Positions 1-9,697 of a DNA stretch of 34,683 bases are shown here, in pieces. This DNA comes from RGIG3009 sp045541495 (GTDB lineage: Bacteria > Bacillota > Clostridia > Oscillospirales > Acutalibacteraceae), in assembly GCA_045541495.1 (NCBI GenBank), contig JAZQJE010000010.1, positions 1 to 34,683 on the forward strand, in the 5' to 3' direction. The number at the start of each line of letters is the position of its first letter. The stretch's first letter is position 1. A program made the position numbers and the translations under genes. Under the pieces are notes generated by a model, which was not told where the DNA came from, searched no databases, and saw nothing but the letters and a program-made list of their open reading frames with translations.

Positions 1-2
1 AT

Positions 3-2042
3 GTTAACCGCTTCCTCGAATTGGCGGCTACCGAAAACCTGCAGGCTTGTCCCGTAGCTGTGGTTCGTGCCGAACCTCGTTTGGTTATGAACTGGAACGG
101 CAAGACCATTGTGAATATCAGCCGTGAATTTTTGAATTCCAACGGTGCGGAAAAGCATATCGACATTACCCCTGTCAAACCCGAAAACTATGATAAGACT
201 GTTATTGGCGGTCTTGCTGATAACTATAAGGCCTTGGCGGCAGATCTGAATATCTGTTCCAAGCGTGGCCTTTCCGAACGGTTTGACTCCACTATCGGCG
301 CTGGTACAGTGCTGATGCCCTTTGGCGGTAAACATCAGTTAACGCCCATTCAAGCCATGGTACAAAAGATCTCGGTGGAGAAGAAACATACCGACGATTG
401 TTCGTATATGGCGTGGGGGTACAACCCGTTTATTACCGAAAAGAGTCCCTATCACGGCGCATATTTAGCGGTGGTAGAATCGGTATCCAAACTGATCGCC
501 ACTGGTGCATCCTTTGCGGATGTATATTTGACCTTCCAAGAATACTTTGAACACCCCGGAAAAGACGGTAAACGATGGGGAAAACCACTGGCAGCATTGC
601 TTGGTGCCTTTAAAGCACAGAAAGACTTGCAGATCGGCTCTATCGGCGGTAAAGACTCTATGAGCGGCAGTTTTGAAGATCTGGATGTTCCGCCTACTTT
701 GGTATCTTTTGCCGTTACGACGGGAAAAGTAGGCGAGGTCATCTCTCCTGAATTCAAAGCAGCAGGCCATAAAGTCGTGTGTATTCGTCCTGCATATACG
801 GCGGATAACTTGCCCGACACCGACTCGCTGTTGGAAACCTTTGCTACGGTAACGGAGCTGTTGCGCAGCGGCAAAGCGGTTGCGTGCTACACCCCCGGCA
901 TGGGCGGTATCGGTGAAGCTGTCATGAAGATGTGTTTCGGCAACGGTTTCGGTTTCCGCTTTGCCGATACTATGTGTCCCAAGTGTATTTTCGGGTATGC
1001 CTATGGTTCGTTCTTGTTAGAACTGACAGAAGATATCGAAGTGGGTACCGCAATCGGTGTTGTTACCGATGACAACACCTTGACATTCGGTGATGAACAG
1101 GTATCTGTATTAGAACTGTTGACAATCTATGAAAACAAGTTGGAGAGCGTTTACAGTTGCAATATTCCCGCGCGGGAACAACCTATGAAAACCTTCTCTT
1201 ATGATTGCGGCGGCAATCGCGTGGCTCCCGCGATCAAAGTTGCGAAACCCAAGGTGTTAATTCCTGCATTCCCCGGCACGAACTGCGAATACGATTCCGC
1301 TAAAGCGGTACATGATGCAGGTGCTGAGCCGGAGATCATGGTCATCAACAATCTGTCGGCTGCGGGGATTCAGCGCAGTGTGGAACGGTTCGCAAAACAA
1401 TTGAAAGAGGCACAAATGGTGTTTATCCCCGGTGGGTTCTCAGGTGGTGACGAACCGGATGGAAGCGGTAAATTCATTACGGCTTTCTTCCGTAACGCCG
1501 CCATCAAAGAGGGTATCAGCGATCTGCTGGACAACCGTGACGGCTTGATATGCGGTATTTGCAACGGCTTTCAGGCCTTGGTCAAATTGGGACTGGTACC
1601 ATACGGTAAAATTATCGACACCGATGAGAATTGTCCCACTTTGACCTATAACGCCATTGCCCGTCACCAATCGCGGATTGTGCGTACCCGTATCGCCTCC
1701 AATAAATCGCCGTGGTTAGCGTTGACGGAGGTAGGGGATGTGTATACCGTCCCGATTTCCCACGGCGAGGGTCGTTTCTTGGCAAGCGAGGAACTGGTGA
1801 AAGAACTGGCGAAGAATGGTCAAATTGCTACGCAGTATGTAGACTTTGACGGCAACGCCACAACGGATGTGCACTTTAACCCCAACGATTCTGTATATGC
1901 TATTGAGGGTATCACGTCTCCTGACGGTCGTGTGTTCGGTAAAATGGGTCACAGTGAACGTATCGGTGACGGACTTTATCGCAACGTTCCCGGTGAATAC
2001 GACATTCGTATGTTCGAATCCGCCGTAAAATATTTCAAATAA
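3..2042 (+). CDS. purL: Phosphoribosylformylglycinamidine synthase, C-terminal part (5' end cut by window)
   Basis: This enzyme makes formylglycinamidine ribonucleotide from FGAR, glutamine and ATP in purine biosynthesis. The reading frame is open from base 3, so the N-terminal half lies outside the window. The visible 680 codons hold the second AIR-synthase-like half, with GSIGGKDSMSGSF near bases 630-675. The C-terminal class I glutamine amidotransferase domain begins near base 1255 (PAFPGTNCEYDSA). It has a nucleophile elbow (GICNGFQ, near base 1553) and a His-Glu pair (SHGEGRF, near base 1760). A fused glutaminase domain marks the long single-chain PurL rather than the PurLQS complex. glyA follows after 11 bp and fhs after that, which fits co-transcription with folate one-carbon genes that supply purine carbons. 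Identity is very secure; the true start cannot be seen. Confidence 0.97.
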   Translation, partial: VNRFLELAATENLQACPVAVVRAEPRLVMNWNGKTIVNISREFLNSNGAEKHIDITPVKPENYDKTVIGGLADNYKALAADLNICSKRGLSERFDSTIGAGTVLMPFGGKHQLTPIQAMVQKISVEKKHTDDCSYMAWGYNPFITEKSPYHGAYLAVVESVSKLIATGASFADVYLTFQEYFEHPGKDGKRWGKPLAALLGAFKAQKDLQIGSIGGKDSMSGSFEDLDVPPTLVSFAVTTGKVGEVISPEFKAAGHKVVCIRPAYTADNLPDTDSLLETFATVTELLRSGKAVACYTPGMGGIGEAVMKMCFGNGFGFRFADTMCPKCIFGYAYGSFLLELTEDIEVGTAIGVVTDDNTLTFGDEQVSVLELLTIYENKLESVYSCNIPAREQPMKTFSYDCGGNRVAPAIKVAKPKVLIPAFPGTNCEYDSAKAVHDAGAEPEIMVINNLSAAGIQRSVERFAKQLKEAQMVFIPGGFSGGDEPDGSGKFITAFFRNAAIKEGISDLLDNRDGLICGICNGFQALVKLGLVPYGKIIDTDENCPTLTYNAIARHQSRIVRTRIASNKSPWLALTEVGDVYTVPISHGEGRFLASEELVKELAKNGQIATQYVDFDGNATTDVHFNPNDSVYAIEGITSPDGRVFGKMGHSERIGDGLYRNVPGEYDIRMFESAVKYFK

Positions 2043-2053
2043 GGGAGAAAATT

Positions 2054-3289
2054 ATGAATTTTTTTGAAGAATTGAAAAATTTTGACACAGAAGTGGCCGT
2101 CGCATGTGACAAAGAACTGGATCGCCAACGTCATAACATCGAACTGATCGCATCGGAAAATATTGTATCGGAAGCCGTACTGTTAGCCGCAGGTGGTGTT
2201 CTTACCAACAAATATGCCGAGGGCTATCCCGCTAAACGCTATTACGGCGGTTGTCAATGTGTAGACGTGGTGGAAGAGATCGCCAGAGAACGGGCCAAGA
2301 AACTCTTCGGCGCGGATCATGCCAATGTGCAACCTCACAGTGGTGCTAACGCCAATTTAGCGGTATTCTTTGCGCTTCTTAATCCCGGTGATACGGTTAT
2401 GGGTATGAACCTGCAACAGGGTGGTCATTTGTCCCATGGTTCTCCCGTCAATATTTCCGGTAAATATTTCAATATCGTGCCTTACGGTGTGAACGACGAG
2501 ACTGAAACCATCGATTACGACGAAATGCGTAAAATTGCCTTGGAATGCAAACCAAAGCTGATGGTGGTCGGTGCCAGTGCCTATTCTCGTATCATCGATT
2601 TTAAACGTTGCCGTGAGATTGCTGACGAAGTGGGTGCGTATCTCATGGTGGATATGGCGCATATTGCCGGTTTGGTTGCGGCTGGCGTGCATCCGTCTCC
2701 CGTTCCGTACGCAGATGTGGTTACTACTACCACGCATAAGACTTTGCGCGGTCCTCGCGGTGGTATGATCTTGTGCAAGGAATCTTTGGCCAAGCAGATC
2801 GACAAGGCTATTTTCCCCGGCACGCAAGGTGGTCCGCTGATGCACATCATTGCTGCCAAAGCGGTGGCATTGGGCGAAGCCATGACCGATGAGTTCAAAG
2901 CCTATCAGCAGCAGGTCGTCAAAAATGCCAAGGTATTGTGCGATCGCTTGATTGAAAACGGCATTGAAGTGGTATCCGGCGGTACGGACAACCATCTTAT
3001 TCTCCTGAAATTGACGAATTGTAACGTGACCGGCAAGGAACTGGAACATCGGCTGGATGAAGTGCATATCACTGCCAACAAAAACACCATTCCCAACGAT
3101 TCCAACAGTCCCTTTGTAACAAGCGGTTTACGTATCGGTACTCCCGCAGTGACGACCCGTGGTTTTAAAGAGCCTGAAATGATCAAAATCGCCGATTGGC
3201 TCAATGATATTATTCGTGATTTTGACGGTTGTAAAGACCGTGTCTCCGCTGAAGTGCAAGAACTCTGTGCGAAATTCCCCATTTATTAA
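2054..3289 (+). CDS. glyA: Serine hydroxymethyltransferase
   Basis: This PLP enzyme interconverts serine plus tetrahydrofolate with glycine plus 5,10-methylene-THF and is the main entry of one-carbon units. The 411-aa length is normal for bacterial SHMT. Visible hallmarks are the N-terminal ELIASENIVSE segment, the YAEGYPAKRYYGG substrate loop, and the PLP lysine in TTTTHKTLRGPRGG (Lys229). A good ribosome binding site (GGGAG, 7-8 bp upstream) supports the ATG at 2054. It sits 11 bp after purL and 21 bp before fhs. Glycine and methylene- or formyl-THF made here feed directly into purine synthesis, so the operon is metabolically coherent. No unusual residues were noticed. Confidence 0.98.
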   Translation: MNFFEELKNFDTEVAVACDKELDRQRHNIELIASENIVSEAVLLAAGGVLTNKYAEGYPAKRYYGGCQCVDVVEEIARERAKKLFGADHANVQPHSGANANLAVFFALLNPGDTVMGMNLQQGGHLSHGSPVNISGKYFNIVPYGVNDETETIDYDEMRKIALECKPKLMVVGASAYSRIIDFKRCREIADEVGAYLMVDMAHIAGLVAAGVHPSPVPYADVVTTTTHKTLRGPRGGMILCKESLAKQIDKAIFPGTQGGPLMHIIAAKAVALGEAMTDEFKAYQQQVVKNAKVLCDRLIENGIEVVSGGTDNHLILLKLTNCNVTGKELEHRLDEVHITANKNTIPNDSNSPFVTSGLRIGTPAVTTRGFKEPEMIKIADWLNDIIRDFDGCKDRVSAEVQELCAKFPIY

Positions 3290-3310
3290 GAGAATTGAGA
3301 GGTAGTAATT

Positions 3311-4987
3311 ATGGCATACTTATCCGACATTGAGATCGCACAAGCCTGCCAACTGAAATCTATCAGCGACATTGCCAAGGTTGCTCATGTAGATGAAAAA
3401 TATTTAGAACACTATGGTCGATACAAAGCAAAAGTGGATCTGTCGTTGCTGAATGAGACCGACCGCAAGGACGGGAAATTGATCTTGGTAACCGCCATTA
3501 CGCCGACTCCCGCGGGTGAGGGCAAGACCACCACCACCATCGGTTTGGCAGATGGCCTAAAGCGCATTGGCAAAGATGTTACCGTTGCCTTGCGTGAACC
3601 TTCTCTCGGTCCCGTGTTCGGCGTTAAAGGCGGTGCAGCAGGAGGCGGTTATGCGCAGGTCGTCCCTATGGAAGATATCAACCTGCATTTCACCGGTGAC
3701 TTCCACGCCATCGGTGCGGCCAATAACCTGTTAGCGGCTATGCTGGACAACCATATTCAGCAAGGAAATGTTTTGGGCATTGACGTTCGCAAGATCACTT
3801 GGAAACGGTGCGTGGATATGAATGACCGCCAACTGCGTTTCGTGGTGGATGGTATGGGCGGTAAAGCCAACGGCGTTCCACGAGAAGATGGTTTTGACAT
3901 CACCGTTGCCAGTGAGATCATGGCGGTCTTGTGTTTGGCTTCCTCTATTACCGATTTGAAAGAGCGGTTGTCCCGTATCATCGTGGGCTATACCTATGAC
4001 GATAAACCCGTCACGTGCGGTCAATTAAAAGCCGCCGGTGCCATGACAGCTCTGCTAAAAGATGCGTTAAAACCCAATTTGGTGCAAACCTTAGAGGGTA
4101 CGCCCGCCTTTGTCCACGGTGGTCCCTTTGCTAATATTGCTCATGGCTGTAACTCGGTTATGGCCACAAAATTAGCGCTGAAAATGGGCGATTATACCGT
4201 TACCGAGGCAGGTTTCGGTGCTGATTTGGGCGCAGAGAAATTCTTGGATATCAAGTGCCGTATGGCGGGATTGACCCCCGATGCGGTGGTTATCGTTGCT
4301 ACCGTTCGTGCGCTGAAAATGCACGGCGGCCTTGCCAAGACCGAACTAGGTACTGAGGATTTGGTTGCCCTTGAAAAGGGTATCCCGAACTTGCTCCGCC
4401 ATGTATCCAACATCAAGAATGTATACAAACTACCTTGCGTAGTGGCGGTCAACCGTTTTCCAACGGATACCGATAAGGAAATTGAGTTTATCATCGCTAA
4501 ATGCCGCGAATTGGGCGTCAACACCGTGTTGTCTACGGTATGGGCAGAAGGCGGCAAAGGCGGCGAAGAATTGGCAAAAGAAGTGGTTCGCCTGTGTGAT
4601 GAAGAACAGGGTGATTTCACCTTCTCGTATGAAGATAACGCTTCCATTGAAGAGAAAATCGAATCGGTTGTCAAAAAAGTGTACGGTGGTGAGGGGATCA
4701 CCATCATGCCAGCGGCAAAAAAACAGATTGCTCAATTAACGGCGCTTGGTTTTGATAAAGTACCGGTTTGTATTGCGAAGACCCAATATAGCTTTTCCGA
4801 CGATCCCACCAAACTTGGTGCTCCTACCGGCTTTAAAGTGACCATCAAAAATGTGAAGATCTCCGCCGGTGCCGGTTTTATTGTGGTACTAACAGGTGAT
4901 ATCCTCACCATGCCCGGTCTTCCCAAATCCCCCGCTGCCGAACGCATTGACGTGGACGAAAATGGTAAAATTTCCGGATTGTTCTGA
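3311..4987 (+). CDS. fhs: Formate-tetrahydrofolate ligase (10-formyl-THF synthetase)
   Basis: The enzyme ligates formate to tetrahydrofolate using ATP, giving the 10-formyl-THF used twice in purine synthesis. It is typical of clostridia that assimilate formate. The 558-aa length matches the family. The nucleotide-binding loop TPTPAGEGKTTTTIG lies near residues 66-80, followed by LREPSLGPVFGVKGGAAGGGYAQV, a family signature. The ATG at 3311 is preceded by GAGAGG. It is the last gene of the purL-glyA-fhs run and is followed after 8 bp by a strong hairpin terminator. No fold or fdh gene is visible, so the rest of the one-carbon pathway must be elsewhere. Confidence 0.98.
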   Translation: MAYLSDIEIAQACQLKSISDIAKVAHVDEKYLEHYGRYKAKVDLSLLNETDRKDGKLILVTAITPTPAGEGKTTTTIGLADGLKRIGKDVTVALREPSLGPVFGVKGGAAGGGYAQVVPMEDINLHFTGDFHAIGAANNLLAAMLDNHIQQGNVLGIDVRKITWKRCVDMNDRQLRFVVDGMGGKANGVPREDGFDITVASEIMAVLCLASSITDLKERLSRIIVGYTYDDKPVTCGQLKAAGAMTALLKDALKPNLVQTLEGTPAFVHGGPFANIAHGCNSVMATKLALKMGDYTVTEAGFGADLGAEKFLDIKCRMAGLTPDAVVIVATVRALKMHGGLAKTELGTEDLVALEKGIPNLLRHVSNIKNVYKLPCVVAVNRFPTDTDKEIEFIIAKCRELGVNTVLSTVWAEGGKGGEELAKEVVRLCDEEQGDFTFSYEDNASIEEKIESVVKKVYGGEGITIMPAAKKQIAQLTALGFDKVPVCIAKTQYSFSDDPTKLGAPTGFKVTIKNVKISAGAGFIVVLTGDILTMPGLPKSPAAERIDVDENGKISGLF

Positions 4988-4995
4988 TAGGTATT

Positions 4996-5032
4996 AAAAA
5001 AGAAGGTTCAGCCACGCTGAACCTTCTTTTTT
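4996..5032. terminator. Bidirectional Rho-independent terminator between fhs and the ABC exporter gene
   Basis: A perfect 11-bp stem (GAAGGTTCAGC at 5002-5012 with its complement at 5016-5026) has a 3-nt loop. It is flanked by an A-run on the left and a T-run on the right. The A/T flanks make it work in both directions. It lies between the ends of two convergent operons, fhs on the plus strand and the exporter gene on the minus strand. Confidence 0.92.
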
Positions 5033-5041
5033 GTATAATAT

Positions 5042-6724
5042 TTATGAAAGGGAACTAAATGAAACGTGTTTATCGCAGTATTTTAAAACAGCTTCGCGAT
5101 GAGTGATAATCAAAACGGTGCGGTCGGTCATCGAGCGCAGATTCTTGAGTAGTTGTTCTTCGGTTTCGGTGTCTAAAGCACTGGTCGCTTCATCCAATAA
5201 GAGAACAGGACGGTCAGATAAGATAGCACGAGCAAGAGCAAGGCGTTGCATTTGCCCCTCTGACAAACCGGCACCTCGTTCGCCCAACAGGGTATCTAAA
5301 CCGTTTGGCAATTCTTTAACAAATCCCTCTGCACAGGCGATCTTGAGTGCGTGCATGATACGCGTTTCATCTTTCATCAAGGTGGGATCTGCGAAACAGA
5401 GGGTTTCGCGGATAGTGCCGGATATCAATTGATTTCCTTGAGGGACATAGGCAAACAACCCTCTCCAAGCAGAAGTCAACGGTTGTTGAAGACCCGTTGT
5501 TGTTTTGAGATATAACTGCCCTTGGTTTACAGGATACAATGCTAACAACATTTTTAAGGTCGTGCTTTTTCCGCAGCCGGATTCGCCGGTAAAAGCGATA
5601 AATTCGCCTTTTTGAATATCTAAACTAAAGTTATCTAACACGTTTTCTTCGCCGTCGTTATAGGAGAATGTGATGGTATCAAGCCCAAAAGATGCAAGGT
5701 TATGGCGATAAAAGGGCCCTATGAAATCGGTTTCCAACGGTACTTCTGTTAGATCAAGTTGATAGGCTTCAATATCCATCAACCGTTCGGCACTGGCTAA
5801 CATCCCGTAATACTGGGCAACATAACCGGAAATAGTACGGAGCGGTGTTTCCAACATGTTTACCAAATACAGAACCGTTGAAAGAGTACCGTAACTCATG
5901 GTGCCTTGAATAATACCCAAACCGCAAAAGCCGATTCCCAACAATTGGGCGGTGATCATAGCGAATCCCAACGCACCGTTGCAGAATAATGTAAACCGAT
6001 GGCGTCGCATACGGGCGGCGTTGAGTTCGTCAATTTGTTGGCCTGCCATATCGGTGGAAAATTGTTCTTGTGTAAACGCATGGATGACCAATAAACTGTG
6101 TAACTGTTCCTGCATAAAGGAACGGGTTTTTCCGTCGGTCGTCTGCACATCTTTGTGATACCGTTTTAACCTTTTTTGAAACAAATAGGAGATGGTGGCC
6201 ATTAACAAGCCACCCGGAAGCAAAATCCACGTCAATTGCGGGACTACTTGCAACAAAGCGATCATGGCGCCTACAACGCGCACCAAAGCCCCTACGGTCT
6301 CCGGAATGATCTGAGATACGGCTTTAGAGATGATATCGGTATCGGAAGTGATACGGGTCATCCATTCACCTGTATGCGTGCGGGATACTTGACTGTAAGA
6401 GCGATGTAACAGTTGAGAAAAGACTCGCAAGCGAAACACTTTGTCTAATGCGTTTTTGCTTCGTTCCGCTAAATACCGATTTAGCAATAAGAAAACAATG
6501 GACAGAGCTGTGAGCACAGCAAATAAGACAAATTGTCGCGTAAACAGCGAGATATTACCCGAAGCCGCAGAATCCACCACACTGCCAAGAAAGAAAGCAT
6601 ATAAAAGGGCTATGCAACCTTGTGCGATACGAATAATCGTTTGAAATAACGGCCACAATTTTGCTTTTTCGGAGATGTTCCACACCCATCGGATGGGGGA
6701 AAGAGTAGTACCCGTCTGCTTCAT
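5042..6724 (-). CDS. ABC exporter, fused permease and ATPase
   Basis: This is a half-transporter (560 aa) with an N-terminal membrane domain (hydrophobic segments near residues 30-50, 66-84, 140-185 and 250-290) and a C-terminal ATPase. Walker A is GESGCGKST (380-388), the signature is LSEGQ (487-491), Walker B is VLLLDE (507-512) and the H-loop histidine is 542. It probably homodimerises and exports or flips a substrate at the cytoplasmic membrane. GGAGG upstream of the ATG supports the start. It is the last gene of a ten-gene operon, 6 bp after the FrhB-like gene. Its most likely cargo is therefore the product of that operon, either a lipid-linked glycan or a modified peptide. No C39 peptidase domain is present, so any leader cleavage would need another protein. 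Substrate is inference. Confidence 0.9.
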   Translation of the reverse strand: MKQTGTTLSPIRWVWNISEKAKLWPLFQTIIRIAQGCIALLYAFFLGSVVDSAASGNISLFTRQFVLFAVLTALSIVFLLLNRYLAERSKNALDKVFRLRVFSQLLHRSYSQVSRTHTGEWMTRITSDTDIISKAVSQIIPETVGALVRVVGAMIALLQVVPQLTWILLPGGLLMATISYLFQKRLKRYHKDVQTTDGKTRSFMQEQLHSLLVIHAFTQEQFSTDMAGQQIDELNAARMRRHRFTLFCNGALGFAMITAQLLGIGFCGLGIIQGTMSYGTLSTVLYLVNMLETPLRTISGYVAQYYGMLASAERLMDIEAYQLDLTEVPLETDFIGPFYRHNLASFGLDTITFSYNDGEENVLDNFSLDIQKGEFIAFTGESGCGKSTTLKMLLALYPVNQGQLYLKTTTGLQQPLTSAWRGLFAYVPQGNQLISGTIRETLCFADPTLMKDETRIMHALKIACAEGFVKELPNGLDTLLGERGAGLSEGQMQRLALARAILSDRPVLLLDEATSALDTETEEQLLKNLRSMTDRTVLIITHREAVLKYCDKHVSFSSLS

Positions 6725-6730
6725 GGGTTG

Positions 6731-7813
6731 TTATCCTCCGTATTTCTTTAAAATTAAAGGGATATTTCCGTCCTTGTTTTGTTTACCCGCGGCAAGATCC
6801 CGATATAATAGTTTTCGCAAAATCGTTTCTTTTGCCGGTTCAGTCAGTGCCGGTTGTTGTGCTTCTTCCGGCTTACACGGTTGAACAAAGGCCAAAGCAC
6901 GAATATCTTCTAACAGGTTTTCACCTTGGGGCGTGCGGACGATTACAAGGGATGTGCCCAATCCGTCAGCCAACGAGGGGATACAATTTTCAACTCCCCA
7001 GAAATCACCGATGGTAAAATCGAAGGGGAGATCCCACCGTGTGTAGATACAATGATAACAACTGGGACGTAACGTAAGACATTTGATATAGAGACGGCTG
7101 AAAGGGTCACGATTCATAGAAACAGCGGCCTCCTGACCGTTCGCCGTAAATGATACCGTATGTCCGTCATTTTTGACTCGTTTATCACGGAAACAATAGG
7201 CCTTTAGCGGCCCGTTTTGGGACAGATATTGTACATACGTTTCCCATAGAGCGGGGGATTGCACACCGCGACAGATGAGGGCGGCAAGAATAAGATTGTC
7301 GGGTTTTTCTCCTAAATAATGCAATAATCCATCACATTGGCAAGGGGTACCGGTAAAGAGAACCTGTTTTTGATCATGCAACGCGTCGGCGATTTCCGAA
7401 AATACATTTTTCAGATCGCTTTGCACATATTTTGATTTACGCATGGGCGCAATATCGTCGGACAATACATGTTGCACGTGAAAAGTATCATCAAAAACAG
7501 CACCGCAAACCAATCCGCCGTTTTCAAGAATTTTATCAGCGATCAACGAAAAAGCACCGCCGGAAGAACTATTTTTCAACAGTTCCATATCCTTACACCG
7601 AACAGCATAGGATTGACCGACTGTTCCACGTAGTGGCTTGTTAATGGGGCAGGTTTCCTGACACAACCCACATTCGGTGCACATGTCCACGCAGATCGAA
7701 GGATATAAAAAGCCTTCCTCGTCGGGCACCATGCTGATGGCTTGTTCGGGACAAACAGAACGGCAAGCATGACAGCCGCAACAATCACTTTTCTTTTCGA
7801 ACAACGATATCAT
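6731..7813 (-). CDS. Coenzyme F420 hydrogenase/dehydrogenase beta-subunit family iron-sulfur protein
   Basis: The N-terminus carries two [4Fe-4S] ferredoxin motifs, Cys11/14/17/21-Pro and Cys45/48/51/55-Pro. The FrhB/FdhB-type N- and C-terminal domains follow, including SSSGGAFS, LFTGTPCQCDGL and FTIGDFWGVE. In bacteria this family is found repeatedly in polysaccharide clusters beside pyruvyl transferase family proteins, as here, and its reaction there is not established. F420 itself is not expected in this organism. The ATG at 7813 follows AAGGAG by 11 nt; a TTG at 7822 is too close to that site. The coding region overlaps the end of the pyruvyl transferase gene by 29 bp. Family assignment is firm, but a redox or reductase role on a sugar intermediate is inference. 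Confidence 0.9.
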   Translation of the reverse strand: MISLFEKKSDCCGCHACRSVCPEQAISMVPDEEGFLYPSICVDMCTECGLCQETCPINKPLRGTVGQSYAVRCKDMELLKNSSSGGAFSLIADKILENGGLVCGAVFDDTFHVQHVLSDDIAPMRKSKYVQSDLKNVFSEIADALHDQKQVLFTGTPCQCDGLLHYLGEKPDNLILAALICRGVQSPALWETYVQYLSQNGPLKAYCFRDKRVKNDGHTVSFTANGQEAAVSMNRDPFSRLYIKCLTLRPSCYHCIYTRWDLPFDFTIGDFWGVENCIPSLADGLGTSLVIVRTPQGENLLEDIRALAFVQPCKPEEAQQPALTEPAKETILRKLLYRDLAAGKQNKDGNIPLILKKYGG

Positions 7814-8849
7814 GACGGACAATTCTCCTTAAATAAGCAAGTGAATCTTCTCGGCGATCGGCCAATTGCTCCCATACCGCTTCATAGTCGGGATAAACCA
7901 CCTCGATTAACGCCTCGTTGAGTTGTAGGGAGGATAGCAGCTCTTCCAACCGACCATTACGAGTGCTCAGTTCACCGCCCAATTTTTCAACATGGAACGG
8001 TCTGCCGAAGATCATAGAAAAGACCATGCCGTGAAAAGAGTTAGTGAACACACAATCGGCATACCGAATGTCGGAAAGCCACTGCGTAACGCCGGTGCCG
8101 TTCCACGCTTCCATGCCGATCTGCGGCATAAAAGCGGCGGTGATGATCCGTAGTGGCAGTTGTTGTTTTTCTGCTTCCGCTTGGGCTTTTTGCACCAAAA
8201 CGTCATCGTATTTCAGCATAAAAAGCAATACATAAGGTGTCGACGCAGGAGAATCGGTCAACGATTCCCATGTGTTGCGGTCGGGAAGTAAAGTCGGGTC
8301 AAGACAAACCGTTGCATCCCGACCGATCAATTCTTTCACGATTTGACGGCCACTGTCTTCTCGCACGGAAATATCAATGAATTTAGCGAGCTGTTCGGTT
8401 ACCCAAGGTTTTGCTTTTTCGGGAAGAGCATCTGCCCCGAAACTGGCCGCGTAACTGTATCGTTTTTCCGCGGATGCAAAGGGGAGAAAATAACGGGCAT
8501 CAGCCCCGGGAATACGAAAATTCCAAATTTGGTCACTTCCGGCAATAAAGCAGTCATACGCATTGTTGATGTCATCTGATGGTTGAAAAACGGCAGAAAG
8601 GCGCATATATTGATCGCGGAATTGTGTAAACAGTTGTTCACGCTTCTTTCCCGCTTCTTGAATACGACGGGCAAACAAGGCCGCTGCAGGCGTGGGGAGA
8701 ACGGTGGGGGCTTGAGGAGGGGTTGATGTTTGAATTTGAACAAATTCACTGTCAGCGCCCAAAGCCGCCAGCGTTTCCTGCAAAGCATAGGCTTGCAGAA
8801 CCGCTCCGTAACTATCGGCATTGTGGAATGTTAATATTCCGATCTTCAT
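7785..8849 (-). CDS. Polysaccharide pyruvyl transferase family protein
   Basis: A 354-aa protein of the CsaB/pyruvyl transferase superfamily, whose characterised members move pyruvate from PEP onto sugars as ketals. The N-terminus (MKIGILTFHNADSYGAVLQA) is the classic form seen in members paired with FrhB-type proteins. Later motifs include DCFIAGSDQIWN, SVREDSGR and FTNSFHGMVFS, the last being the conserved SFHG near the C-terminus. The start at 8849 gives an ATGA overlap with the upstream glycosyltransferase gene and has AGGAA upstream. Many members of this branch act on unknown substrates, and transfer of pyruvate is not certain. The context points to decoration of a cell-surface glycan or glycolipid. 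Confidence 0.9.
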   Translation of the reverse strand: MKIGILTFHNADSYGAVLQAYALQETLAALGADSEFVQIQTSTPPQAPTVLPTPAAALFARRIQEAGKKREQLFTQFRDQYMRLSAVFQPSDDINNAYDCFIAGSDQIWNFRIPGADARYFLPFASAEKRYSYAASFGADALPEKAKPWVTEQLAKFIDISVREDSGRQIVKELIGRDATVCLDPTLLPDRNTWESLTDSPASTPYVLLFMLKYDDVLVQKAQAEAEKQQLPLRIITAAFMPQIGMEAWNGTGVTQWLSDIRYADCVFTNSFHGMVFSMIFGRPFHVEKLGGELSTRNGRLEELLSSLQLNEALIEVVYPDYEAVWEQLADRREDSLAYLRRIVRHDIVVRKEK

Positions 8850-9697
8850 TTTTTCAGTTCCTTTCTTGCCCGCTGAAGAGCACTGTGCAATAGGATCTGA
8901 CGATGTTGCGCTTCCCAAGTTTTGGCTAAGGCAACAAACCGTTCATGATCGCAGGTGCAATAGTGTAAAATTTCCAACCGCAAACGAGTGAAATTTTCCA
9001 TACGCTTTAAGTTTTCTTGGTACGAGCGATTTTGACTGGAATGACCGTTACTGCGACGGCAATAGGTGTGCAATTTTTCAGGAATAAACCCACATTCGGT
9101 GCGACTGGCCGGCGGTAACAGCAGTTGAAGATTTTGCCCTTCAGGTGACAAGGGGATTGCCTTGTCAGGATAGCAGGCGAAAAAAAGGTCGGTTTTAATC
9201 ATATAACAACCGGCATAGCAGTATGTTTTATCCAAAAAAAGATCTTCAAAAATGTCTTTTAACTGTCGATCCTCATCGCGGGCACTTGCTGACAAAACCA
9301 CATCCTTGTCCGCGTCCAACACAACACCGTCATTTCGTACCATGCCGATGGTGGGATGATCGAGCAACCATTGTGCTTTTTTCTCGATAGCATCGGGAGT
9401 TAACAGGTCATCCGCATCACACCACGTGAAAAAAGTACCGTTTATCAAAGGCAGTGCGGCATTGACAGCGGCTGCTTGTCCTTCGTGAGATCGCAACAAT
9501 ATGGTTGTTGAAATGTCGGCTTTTTTTAATGGTTGTTCCCATTGTTGAAGACAACTTGCCGAATCATCCGTTGACCCATCATCTACTAAAATAACCTGTA
9601 ACGGTCGCCAGGTTTGATTCATAAGACAGGCAAGGAATTCCTGTAAATAGGGCATGGCGTTATATATGGGGGATACCAAGGTTACCAAAGGATTCAT
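8846..9697 (-). CDS. GT2-family glycosyltransferase
   Basis: A 283-aa GT-A fold enzyme. It shows LVSPIYNAMPYLQEFL at the N-terminus, the VDDGSTDDS nucleotide-binding motif, and WCDADDLLT as the metal-binding DXD near residue 95. It lacks obvious membrane helices, so it should act in the cytoplasm on an activated nucleotide sugar. It overlaps both neighbours by 4 bp (ATGA), evidence of translational coupling. The C-terminal third is basic and rich in Arg/His. It is one of three GT2 enzymes in the operon, which suggests an oligosaccharide of at least three transferred sugars. Donor and acceptor cannot be read from sequence. Confidence 0.92.
   Translation of the reverse strand: MNPLVTLVSPIYNAMPYLQEFLACLMNQTWRPLQVILVDDGSTDDSASCLQQWEQPLKKADISTTILLRSHEGQAAAVNAALPLINGTFFTWCDADDLLTPDAIEKKAQWLLDHPTIGMVRNDGVVLDADKDVVLSASARDEDRQLKDIFEDLFLDKTYCYAGCYMIKTDLFFACYPDKAIPLSPEGQNLQLLLPPASRTECGFIPEKLHTYCRRSNGHSSQNRSYQENLKRMENFTRLRLEILHYCTCDHERFVALAKTWEAQHRQILLHSALQRARKELKK

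Noticed and set aside
6731..7813. F420-dependent hydrogenase or energy metabolism gene
   Set aside because: No other hydrogenase or F420 genes are nearby; FrhB-type proteins next to pyruvyl transferase family proteins are a common polysaccharide-cluster pairing.
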